Below, piece by piece: positions 57,414 to 64,000 of a stretch of DNA of 64,000 nucleotides. A program made the position numbers and the translations under genes. Source of the DNA: JBAZOO01 sp041648735 (GTDB lineage: Bacteria > Verrucomicrobiota > Lentisphaeria > Oligosphaerales > CAITYL01); contig JBAZOO010000020.1 of the NCBI GenBank assembly GCA_041648735.1, positions 1 to 64,000 on the forward strand, in the 5' to 3' direction. How positions within the stretch are numbered: the stretch's first letter is position 1; every line of letters starts with the position of its first letter. The notes under the pieces were generated by a model, which saw only the letters and a program-made list of their open reading frames with translations, was not told the origin of the DNA and did not search any database.

Positions 57414-58232
57414 TCACTCCCGGCGGGCTGGTGGCGGGGCTGCCGCATAGAGCTGTTGCAGGAACTCCAGCACCCCGAATACGGTTGGTTCCTGGGAGAC
57501 CAGGCCGCCGGCGCGGCGGACGGTGTCGCGGACGGCGGCATCGGCGTTGCCGACGCAGGCGACATGGGCGGCGCAACTGCCGTTGAGCATGCTGATGTCA
57601 TTGGGGCCGTCGCCGACGGTGGCGATTTCGGCGGGGGTGGCCTTGAGCGTGGCGGCGAGGCGCTTCACGGCTTCGCCCTTGGTTCCGGCGGTGGGGACGA
57701 GGCAGACCTCCAGCCCCCAGCGGAAGACGAAGAAGTCGGGGTTGCCGTCGAACTCGTGGCGCAACTCCTCCTCGACGGCACTGGCGTCAGCCTCGTGGTT
57801 GAAGGCATACCAGTAGTCAATGAGGCGGCCGGCGGTGAGGTCCTCGATTCCGGGGTGGCGCCGTTCGGTTTCCGCTTTCAGTTGCCGGACGCGCGGCCGG
57901 TAGCTGCGCAGTTGCCGGCGGCGGCGGAAGCGCAGGCAGAGGTTCCACCACCAGAAGGGGCGGTAGCGGTGGCGGTGGCGCACGAAGATGTGGGCGTCCT
58001 CCATCACCAGGAAGTCGGGGACGAGGCCGTGCAGCAGCAGTTCGCCGGCGACGGCGGGGATGGATTCCACATGCCGGCCGGTGATGACGGCCCACTTCAG
58101 CCGGTGCTGGAAGCGGAACTGGTGGATCAGCACCCGCAGTTGGGCGAAGCTCTCATTGCCGGCGGGCAGGCGGGCGAGGGGGTCGTACAAGGTCCCGTCG
58201 AAATCCGTGGCCAGAAGGCGAATGCGTTTCAT
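57414..58232 (-). CDS. HAD-superfamily phosphatase (Cof/SPP type)
   Basis: A 272-residue phosphatase. LLATDFDGTLYD (about 6-17) is HAD motif I with the nucleophile and acid Asp; AVITGRH is motif II; TKGEAVKRLAATL has the motif III Lys; TVGDGPNDISML is motif IV with the metal Asp pair. The cap (about 80-180, with WWWNLCLRFRRRRQ) is of the Cof/sucrose-phosphatase kind. It removes phosphate from a sugar phosphate, the identity unknown. A -10 TATAGT lies about 52 bases before the start at 58232. Co-transcribed with the gluconolactonase gene. Confidence 0.88.
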   Translation of the reverse strand: MKRIRLLATDFDGTLYDPLARLPAGNESFAQLRVLIHQFRFQHRLKWAVITGRHVESIPAVAGELLLHGLVPDFLVMEDAHIFVRHRHRYRPFWWWNLCLRFRRRRQLRSYRPRVRQLKAETERRHPGIEDLTAGRLIDYWYAFNHEADASAVEEELRHEFDGNPDFFVFRWGLEVCLVPTAGTKGEAVKRLAATLKATPAEIATVGDGPNDISMLNGSCAAHVACVGNADAAVRDTVRRAGGLVSQEPTVFGVLEFLQQLYAAAPPPARRE

Positions 58233-58283
58233 GGGGAGGCGTTGCCGTGGGGTTGGGTTCCGGCCGATCCGGAAGGACGGCGT

Positions 58284-58289
58284 ACTATA
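58284..58289 (-). promoter_or_regulatory. -10 box of the HAD gene
   Basis: TATAGT on the minus strand, 52 bases before the HAD start codon and facing away from the rnpB promoter. No convincing -35 box. Confidence 0.4.
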
Positions 58290-58330
58290 ATCCGGGGCGC
58301 CGGCGTTGTGGGGCGGGGCGAATGGTGCAT

Positions 58331-58336
58331 TATAGT
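58331..58336 (+). promoter_or_regulatory. -10 box of rnpB
   Basis: TATAGT ending 7 bases before the predicted 5' end of the RNase P RNA. A weak TTGTGG lies 19 bases further up. Confidence 0.5.
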
Positions 58337-58342
58337 ATGGCG

Positions 58343-58771
58343 GACATCGGCAGGGGACGGCTGCCCGCCGTTTCGGCGGCGGGAGGAAAGTCCGGACTCC
58401 ACAGGACAGGAAGTCCCGTCGAAAGGCAGGATACCGCGGACCAGACGCCGCGGGAAGGAAAGTGCCACAGAAAACATACCGCCCCACCACTAAACGCACG
58501 TTGCGGGCCGGGACTCGCCAAGGGGCGGCCGGTGGTGTGCGTTTAGTGGTGGGGTAAGGGTGAAAAGGTGGGGTAAGAGCCCACCGCCCGTCGGCGAGAG
58601 CCGCGGGGCAGGGCAAACCCCTTCCGGAGCAAGACCAAATAGGGGGCGAGATGCGGTCCGCATCGCGCCGGCCCGCGAGGGCCGGGAGAGCCTCGGGTAT
58701 CGGTCGCTTAGAGGAATGGTCGTCCTCCCGCGCCAGCGGGAGACAGAATCCGGCTTATACCTGCCGATGTC
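58343..58771 (+). ncRNA. rnpB: RNase P RNA, bacterial type A
   Basis: The catalytic RNA that trims tRNA 5' ends. P1 is a perfect 12-bp pairing of GACATCGGCAGG (5' end) with CCTGCCGATGTC (3' end), which sets the boundaries. Universally conserved strings are present in order: GAGGAAAGTCCGGACTCC, AAGTGCCACAGAAA, GGTAAGAGCCCACCG, GGAGCAAGACCAAATAGG, TAGAGGAATGGTC and ACAGAATCCGGCTTA. P12 (58482-58555) is unusually long: an 18-bp perfect stem CCCCACCACTAAACGCAC with its complement, capped by a GC-rich loop of about 36 bases. Long frames across it on the other strand are not genes. Confidence 0.96.
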
Positions 58772-58789
58772 CTTCAACGCTTTCCATGG

Positions 58790-58816
58790 CCCGGCAACCA
58801 AGGTTGGCCGGGCGTG
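58790..58816 (+). terminator. Stem-loop after rnpB (possible terminator)
   Basis: GCCCGGCAACC paired with GGTTGGCCGGGC around a two-base loop with one bulge, 18 bases past the rnpB end. No T run follows, so it may instead aid 3' processing. Confidence 0.35.
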
Positions 58817-58876
58817 TCCCAAGCATACCAGGGCGGAACGTGGCGGTGGAACCGCGGGTTTCAAGGCGATGGCTGC

Positions 58877-61189
58877 ATGGCGACGACCGACCTCCATGTC
58901 ATTCGTGAAATCAGCGAAATCATCGCCCGGGCGGGGGATTCGCGGGATGGGCTGCACCAGGTCCTGAACCGGATGCTGGAGCATGTCCGGGCGGATGCCG
59001 CCGCGATCTTTGTCCCGGACGACGGCAACCGGCGGCTGGTCCTGTTTGCCGCCAGCGGCAAATTGATTGCGGGGCTTTCCTCCAGCTATTCCTTGCCGGT
59101 TGAGGCGGGGATCAGCGGCTGGGTGTTCCAGGGCCGCGAAAAGGTGGTCGCGGACCGGCTCTACCGGCACCAGGCCTATGACACCCGGGACGAGTCCTGG
59201 GCGGAGGTCAGTGGCGCCTTCATGTGCCTGCCGTTGCTGGCCATTGGCGGCTGTGCCGGGATCCTGACCTTCCTGTCGGAGGGGCGGCCGCGCTTCACGG
59301 AGCAGCAGGTGCGTTTCGCCGAGGCGATGCTGGCGCCGGTGGCGATCTACGTCCAGGGCGCCCGGCTCAGCCTGGAGCAGAAGCTCCGTTCGGGCGCGCC
59401 GCCGCCCCAGATCATGCATGGCCCCTTGGTGCTCAAGGGGAAGGCGATCACTCCGGGGGTGGTCCGCGGCAAGGCGCTGCTGCTCCAGGACCGGGAGTTG
59501 TTCGAGGCGATCCAGGTCGAGTATTCCACCGACAAGGCGGCGGAGGCCAGCTTGCTGCAGGAGGCACTGGATCTGGCGCGGGACGACACGCTCGCCTTGC
59601 AGAAGGAGGCCGCCGTCATGCTCTCCGAGGCGGACGTCTCCATTTTCTATGCCCATCTGCTGCTGCTGGACGACCCGCTGCTGCGCCAGCGGCTGCAGGA
59701 TGCCCTCGACAAGGGGTTCTCCCTCCGCTTTGCCCTGCGCATGGTCGCCGAGGCGTTCGCCGCCGACCTGCTCAGCCTGGACAACGAGATGATGCGGGAG
59801 CGGCTGGCCGACATCAAGGATGTCATCCTCCGCATTTGGCACGCCGCGGTGGCGATCCGCGAGCAGGGGGGGAGTCCGGGCATCCGCCGGCAGCTCCGGA
59901 GCGGCCGGGCGGCGCGGGGGGACAAGCAGATCGCCGTGGCCCGCGAGCTGCTGCCGTCCCAGCTCATCCGCCTGCCCTTGGCCAACCTGGCCGGGATCCT
60001 TTGCGAGGAGGGCGGCGCCACCTCCCACGTCTCCATTCTCGCCAAGGCCCTGCACATCCCCTACATTGTCGGCGTGCCGCAGGTGGTGGACCGGGTGCGC
60101 ATGGATGACGAGGTCATCCTCGACTGCTGCACCGGCAACGCCTACCTCCGGCCGTCGGCCGAGATCCTCAAGCAGTTCGAGCCCGCCTTGAAGCACCATG
60201 GCCGGCGGAAGGGCGGCAAGCCAGCGCCCGCCGCCCCGGCCATGACCACCGACGGGACGGCGATCCGCCTGATGGGCAACATCTCGTTGATCAGCGAGCT
60301 GCCGATCCTCAAGCAATACGGGGCGCAGGGGATCGGCCTCTACCGCACCGAATTCATGTTCATGGTCCGCGCCAGCTACCCCTCGGAGGAGGAGCAGTAC
60401 CAGGTTTTCCGGCGGGTGGTGGAGGCGGCTGGTGAATCGTCGGTGACCATCCGGGCCTTGGACGTGGGGGGGGACAAGGCGCTGCCCTACGTGGATTTCG
60501 GCCATGAGACCAACACCTTCCTCGGCTGGCGCGGCCTGCGCTTCCTGCTCTCCAACCCCTCCTACTTCGTGCCGCACTTGCGGGCCATCCTCCGCACCAC
60601 GGCGCATGGCCGGGTGAACCTGCTGCTGCCGATGGTCGCCGACATGGCCGAGCTTCAGGAGGCCATGAAGATCGTTGACCGCGTCCGGGGCGAACTGGCG
60701 GACGACGGGCAGGTTGTGGCGCCGTTCAAGCTCGGGATCATGCTGGAAGTGCCCTCCGCCGCCTGGGCGTTGAAGAGCATGTTGCCCTACATCGACTTTG
60801 TCAGCATCGGCACCAACGACCTGATCCAGTACACTTTTGCCGTCGACCGCGGCAACAGCCGGGTGGCCCGCTGGTTCCGCCAGATGCACCCAGTGGTGCT
60901 GGAAATGGTCAAGTTCACCTGCGGCCTGGCGGCGGCGAACGGCGAGAAGAGCGTCTCCGTCTGTGGCGAGATGGCCGGGTCGCCGCCGGCGGTGCCGCTG
61001 CTCCTCGGCGCCGGCATCCGCACCTTGAGCATGAACCCGTGGCTGATCCCGACCATCCGGGAGATCGTCGGCCGGGTGTCGCTGGCCGACTGCCAGGAAC
61101 TGCTCCGCCAGTCCCTGGAATGCACGTCGCCCGACGAGGTGGAGAAACTGGCGGCGGAGTTTGCGCGGACGCACAAGCTGCGGGGCTGA
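58877..61189 (+). CDS. ptsP: Phosphoenolpyruvate-protein phosphotransferase with GAF domain
   Basis: A 770-residue EI-Ntr-type enzyme. The GAF domain (about 10-165, GLHQVLNRMLEHVRADAAAIF) is a small-molecule sensor. The EI part begins near 195 (KGKAITPGVVRGKALLL); LCEEGGATSHVSILAKALHIP (about 374-394) has the phospho-His in GGATSH, where GGRTSH is usual; GIGLYRTEFMFM, DVGGDKALPY, SIGTNDLIQYTFAVDRGN and CGEMAGSP are the PEP- and magnesium-binding blocks. It passes phosphate from PEP to an NPr/HPr-like protein, absent here. A lysine/proline-rich linker (about 455-475) interrupts the chain. Start at 58877 with AAGG upstream; 105 bases after rnpB. Confidence 0.93.
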   Translation: MATTDLHVIREISEIIARAGDSRDGLHQVLNRMLEHVRADAAAIFVPDDGNRRLVLFAASGKLIAGLSSSYSLPVEAGISGWVFQGREKVVADRLYRHQAYDTRDESWAEVSGAFMCLPLLAIGGCAGILTFLSEGRPRFTEQQVRFAEAMLAPVAIYVQGARLSLEQKLRSGAPPPQIMHGPLVLKGKAITPGVVRGKALLLQDRELFEAIQVEYSTDKAAEASLLQEALDLARDDTLALQKEAAVMLSEADVSIFYAHLLLLDDPLLRQRLQDALDKGFSLRFALRMVAEAFAADLLSLDNEMMRERLADIKDVILRIWHAAVAIREQGGSPGIRRQLRSGRAARGDKQIAVARELLPSQLIRLPLANLAGILCEEGGATSHVSILAKALHIPYIVGVPQVVDRVRMDDEVILDCCTGNAYLRPSAEILKQFEPALKHHGRRKGGKPAPAAPAMTTDGTAIRLMGNISLISELPILKQYGAQGIGLYRTEFMFMVRASYPSEEEQYQVFRRVVEAAGESSVTIRALDVGGDKALPYVDFGHETNTFLGWRGLRFLLSNPSYFVPHLRAILRTTAHGRVNLLLPMVADMAELQEAMKIVDRVRGELADDGQVVAPFKLGIMLEVPSAAWALKSMLPYIDFVSIGTNDLIQYTFAVDRGNSRVARWFRQMHPVVLEMVKFTCGLAAANGEKSVSVCGEMAGSPPAVPLLLGAGIRTLSMNPWLIPTIREIVGRVSLADCQELLRQSLECTSPDEVEKLAAEFARTHKLRG

Positions 61190-61197
61190 CGGTGGCC

Positions 61198-61224
61198 TTG
61201 CTTTTCGCCATTGCCGGCTACATT
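61198..61224 (+). promoter_or_regulatory. Possible promoter of ffh
   Basis: TTGCTT, 15 bases, TACATT in the 149-base gap before ffh. The context GGCTACATT matches the -10 region of the SH3 gene promoter, so the spacing is weak but the motif recurs. Confidence 0.4.
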
Positions 61225-61338
61225 GTCCGTCGCCCGCCGGCGTTCCGGCGGGCCGCGGCTCTGTCCGCGGTCCACCATTCTCTCCTCCAGGACGAACGCC
61301 GCCGCCGGCCCGGCCGGCGGGGCGGCTTCAGGTGACGC

Positions 61339-62742
61339 ATGTTCGACAAGCTGACCGACCGTTTCCACGACATTTTCCGCAACCTGACCGGCCGCGGCGC
61401 CCTGAGCGAGTCCAACATCGATGAGGCGATGAAGGAGGTCCGCCGCGCCCTGCTGGAGGCGGACGTCAATTTCAAGGTGGTCAAGGAATTCGTCGAGCAG
61501 GTCCGGGCGGAATGCCTGGGCGAGAAGGTGCTGCGGAGCGTGACGCCGGGGCAGATGGCGGTCAAGGTCGTCTCGGACCAGCTCACGCGGCTGCTGGGGT
61601 CGGTGAACGAGCCGCTGAAGCTGGAGGGCAAGCCCGCGGTGATCATGCTCATCGGGCTGCAGGGCAGCGGCAAGACCACCACCGCGGGCAAGCTGGCGCG
61701 GCTGCTCCGGCACCGGGACAAGAAAAGCGCGCTGCTGGCGGCGTGCGACCTCAAGCGGCCGGCGGCAATTGATCAGGTGGAGATCTTGGGCCGGGAACTG
61801 GGGGTGCCGGTCTACACCCGGCGTGACACGCCGGACGTGGTGGCCGTCGCCGAAGCCGCCCGCGCCGAAGCCGCCCAGCGGGGGATTGACGTGTTGTTGC
61901 TCGACACCGCCGGCCGGCTGCAGATCGACAGCGAGCTGGTCCAGGAGCTGGTCCGCCTCCGGGATGCCGTCCGGCCACAGGAGATCCTGCTGGTGGCGGA
62001 TGCCGCGCTGGGGCAGGAGGCCGTTTCCGTCGCCACCCATTTCAACGACGCCTTGGGCATCACCGGGATCATTTTGACCAAGCTGGACGGGGACGCCCGC
62101 GGCGGCGCCGCGCTCTCCATCAGCCATGTCACTGGCCGGCCGATCAAGCTGGTCGGCGTTGGCGAGCGCATGGCCGATTTGGAGGCGTTCCACCCCGAGC
62201 GCATGGCCTCCCGGATCTTGGGGATGGGCGACATCGTCAGCCTGGTCGAGAAGGCCGCGTCCATGTACGAGGAGGAGGAGGCGCGGGAACTGGAGGCGAA
62301 GATGCGCCAGAACAGCTTCGACCTCAACGACTTCCTCGCGCATCTCCGCAAGATCCGCGGCATGGGCGGCATCCTTTCGATGCTCGACTTCCTCCCCGGC
62401 ACCCAGAAGCTCAAGGACGGGCTCAATGTGGACGAGAAGCAGCTCCGGCGGGTGGAGGGGATCATCTGCGGGATGACCCCGAAGGAGCGGCGCCGGCCGG
62501 AGGTGGTCAACCCTTCCCGGCGCCGGCGCATCGCCGCGGGCAGCGGCGTCCCGGTCGAGGAGGTCAACGAGCTGTTGAACCGCTTTGAGATGATGCGCAA
62601 GCTCATGTCCGGGATGGGCGACTATGAGAAGCTGATGAAGCAGGGGGGGCGGCCGCCGGCCCCGCCGCCGCCGCCCGGAATGGCCGGCCGCCAGTTCAAC
62701 CCGATCATGGGGCGCATGGCCCACCGCGGCCGCCGCCACTGA
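61339..62742 (+). CDS. ffh: Signal recognition particle GTPase Ffh
   Basis: A 467-residue SRP54 homologue that, with 4.5S RNA, delivers membrane proteins to FtsY and the Sec translocon. N domain 1-85 (ALLEADVNFKVVKEFV); G1 GLQGSGKTTTAGKLA (about 108-122); DLKRPAA; DTAGR (about 192-196); TKLDGDARGGAALS (about 246-259). The M domain from about 300 has Met-rich helices (MRQNSFDLNDFLAHLRKI, MMRKLMSGMGDYEKLM) and the RNA-binding segment IAAGSGVPVEEVNELLNRFEMM. The C-terminus is proline-rich, then RHRGRRH-like. Start at 61339 with AGGTG upstream. Confidence 0.97.
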   Translation: MFDKLTDRFHDIFRNLTGRGALSESNIDEAMKEVRRALLEADVNFKVVKEFVEQVRAECLGEKVLRSVTPGQMAVKVVSDQLTRLLGSVNEPLKLEGKPAVIMLIGLQGSGKTTTAGKLARLLRHRDKKSALLAACDLKRPAAIDQVEILGRELGVPVYTRRDTPDVVAVAEAARAEAAQRGIDVLLLDTAGRLQIDSELVQELVRLRDAVRPQEILLVADAALGQEAVSVATHFNDALGITGIILTKLDGDARGGAALSISHVTGRPIKLVGVGERMADLEAFHPERMASRILGMGDIVSLVEKAASMYEEEEARELEAKMRQNSFDLNDFLAHLRKIRGMGGILSMLDFLPGTQKLKDGLNVDEKQLRRVEGIICGMTPKERRRPEVVNPSRRRRIAAGSGVPVEEVNELLNRFEMMRKLMSGMGDYEKLMKQGGRPPAPPPPPGMAGRQFNPIMGRMAHRGRRH

Positions 62743-62800
62743 TTCCAAATTACGGATTGATTTTTGATTGGGCTGAGGCTTTTCGGCGAGGAGAGATTCC

Positions 62801-63793
62801 ATGGACACCGCCGTTCGCTATCTGGGGCTGCCCCTGCGCAACCCCTTCATCGTCGGGGCCGGGCCGCTGACCTGGTCGGTGAAAGCGGTCGAGGCCTGTG
62901 CCGCCGCGGGTGCCGCCGCCGTGGTGCTGCCGTCCTTGTTCGAGGAGGAGCTGCGCGGCGAAACGGGGGCGCTCGACGAGCGGCTGGCGGAGCAGGCGTC
63001 CGTCCATGCGGAGGCGTCCGAGTTCCTGCGGGCCGGCCTCAGTTTGCAGCTTGGCGGCCGGCGCTACCTGCAACTGATCCGCGACTGCAAGTCGGCCGTG
63101 GGGATTCCGGTGATTGCCAGCCTGAACTGCCTCTCCACCGATTGGTGGCGCGAGTTCGCCGGCGAGGTCGCCGCCGCGGGCGCCGACGCCCTGGAGCTGA
63201 ACCTCGCCGTGGTGCCCGTGCCCGGCCAGGGCGGGCGCGAGGTCGAGGAACGGTATGAGACGATCGTCCGCGCCGCCCGTTCCGCCGTGCGGATTCCGCT
63301 GGCCGTCAAGATCGCCCCCTGGTTTTCCTCCTTGCCGGAAATGGCGCTGCGGCTGGCGCGGGCGGGGGCGGATGGGCTGGTGCTCTTCAACCGCTTCTAC
63401 CAGCCGGAGATTGACATCGAGCGGCTGGACGTGAAGCCGCGGAATCCGCACAGCCAGCCTGGCGAACATGCCTCCGCCATGCGCTGGATTTCGTTGCTGG
63501 CCGAGCGGATTCCCGCGGACTTCGCGGCCGCCTCCGGCATCCACAGTGGGGCCGACGCCATCCGGCTGCTGCTGGCCGGCGCCTCGGCGGTGCAGGTGGT
63601 CTCGGCCCTGCTCAAGCATGGGCTGCCGCACCTGGCGGCGATGCGGGAGGAGCTGGCAGGCTGGATGGCGCGGCACCGGTTCGAGGAGGTCGAGGCCTTC
63701 CGCGGCCGGCTTTGCCAGGAGCGCAACCCTGACCGCGAGTTGTTCAGCCGCATCCACTACCGCACTGCCCTGGCGGCCCGGCAGCCGGTCTGA
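62801..63793 (+). CDS. Dihydroorotate-dehydrogenase-like FMN protein
   Basis: A 330-residue class 1 DHOD-like TIM barrel. VRYLGLPLRNPFIVGAGPLTWSV is the opening; VIASLNCLSTDWW, ALELNLAVV, LAVKIAPWFSSL (FMN-binding Lys) and VLFNRFYQPEIDIERL follow; SGIHSGADAIRLLLAGASAVQVVSALLKHG binds the flavin phosphate. The cysteine or serine base loop of true DHODs (NxSCP) is replaced by NLAVV, so it probably does not oxidise dihydroorotate. This family is common in PVC and Bacteroidota genomes beside PFOR genes; none is here. Start with GGAGAG upstream. Confidence 0.88.
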   Translation: MDTAVRYLGLPLRNPFIVGAGPLTWSVKAVEACAAAGAAAVVLPSLFEEELRGETGALDERLAEQASVHAEASEFLRAGLSLQLGGRRYLQLIRDCKSAVGIPVIASLNCLSTDWWREFAGEVAAAGADALELNLAVVPVPGQGGREVEERYETIVRAARSAVRIPLAVKIAPWFSSLPEMALRLARAGADGLVLFNRFYQPEIDIERLDVKPRNPHSQPGEHASAMRWISLLAERIPADFAAASGIHSGADAIRLLLAGASAVQVVSALLKHGLPHLAAMREELAGWMARHRFEEVEAFRGRLCQERNPDRELFSRIHYRTALAARQPV

Positions 63794-63864
63794 CACCAAT
63801 TTGCCATTCAATGTTGGATCGGACAAAGTGGCCGGAGCATCCCGCTCCGTGCCCGCCGCCGCTG

Positions 63865-64000
63865 GAGTTCACGCTTTAGCGTGGGACCTGCCGTCCAGGC
63901 GATGATGACTCCGCGCCTTCAGCTTTCTCGGCCGCGGTAAAAAAAGAGTTGTGCGGATTTGTGAAGATTTGGGGGAAAATTGGCGCGGTGGGGGCGTTGG
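63865..64000. repeat. REP hairpin and 120-base copy of the 30.3-kb repeat
   Basis: A REP hairpin (63867-63888, CACGC/GCGTG stem, TTTA loop) followed, from 63881 to the window end, by a copy of 30319-30438 with one mismatch (G for T in AAAAAAAGAGTTG). The copy must continue beyond the window, presumably into the GCGAATTTCGAGC cluster. Confidence 0.95.

Noticed and set aside
58490..61174. Minus-strand open frame of about 890 codons over rnpB and ptsP
   Set aside because: It is antisense to the RNase P RNA and to a clear ptsP gene, and its composition (His, Gln, Arg, Gly) is typical of antisense translation.
60787..62808. Minus-strand open frame of about 670 codons
   Set aside because: Antisense to ptsP and ffh, with no recognisable domain.
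62801..63793. Calling this gene pyrD
   Set aside because: The catalytic NxS/C-P loop of dihydroorotate dehydrogenases is not present, although the flavin-binding parts are.

Overview
The window is high-GC DNA of about 64 kb. The gene families suggest a bacterium of the PVC group, most likely Lentisphaerota or a close Verrucomicrobiota/Kiritimatiellota relative. This is inferred from the mixture of families and not from a marker phylogeny. The evidence is a pseudopilin of the type-II-secretion-like kind with a C-terminal FLDGRVQ motif, a PEP-CTERM protein with autotransporter-type beta-strand repeats, two UroD-like methyltransferase-fold proteins, a GntR-HTH/LacI-domain regulator, an AraC regulator, a sialate O-acetylesterase, very large secreted carbohydrate-active proteins, and a divergent FtsZ. 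About 5 kb is gene-free and packed with dispersed and tandem repeats.

Layout. 0.2-9.1 kb, minus strand: an RRM RNA-binding protein with a textbook terminator; a run of nitroreductase, unknown protein, FecR-type anti-sigma protein, HEXXH membrane protein and lipoprotein hydrolase; an oligogalacturonate-lyase-like beta-propeller; and a sodium/solute symporter. 9.2-19.0 kb, minus strand: a fused remnant gene, then a tightly packed secreted-enzyme operon (nucleoside-hydrolase-like protein, repeat protein, sialate O-acetylesterase, LamG-like secreted protein, CocE-ThuA fusion) in which successive genes overlap by ATGA. 19.4-30.0 kb, minus strand: two giant paralogous glycosidase-like proteins, a pseudopilin, a CBM9-like protein and a GntR/LacI regulator, separated by repeat arrays. 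30-34.4 kb: repeat-rich DNA around a UroD-like protein and a PEP-CTERM protein.

34.4-41.3 kb holds a degenerate KaiC-like/PPDK-N fusion protein (plus) converging on ftsA-ftsZ (minus), then an M20 peptidase divergent from prmC. 41.3-46.2 kb: a repeat array, a GDSL esterase, a DUF1638 protein, rluD-lgt, and nested inverted and tandem repeats. 46.3-54.8 kb: Nudix hydrolase, Mut7-C RNase, initiator tRNA, manC, a glutaminyl-cyclase-like lipoprotein, an SH3 protein, a divergent UroD/AraC pair, a truncated exported protein and a DUF434 protein. 54.9-63.8 kb: comM, a gluconolactonase-like protein, a HAD phosphatase, the RNase P RNA gene rnpB, ptsP, ffh and a dihydroorotate-dehydrogenase-like protein. 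The last 120 bases are an almost exact copy of a repeat at 30.3 kb.

How the parts fit. The 5.7-30 kb block looks like a polysaccharide-use region: exported binding and hydrolytic proteins, an esterase that removes acetyl groups, a lyase-like propeller, a symporter and a sugar-type repressor. The remainder is housekeeping (division, translation, secretion, RNA processing) interleaved with repeat islands. Good sigma-70-like promoters, often with a TACAYT or TATAST -10 box, are visible before several genes. No CRISPR array, integrase, transposase or complete insertion sequence was seen.
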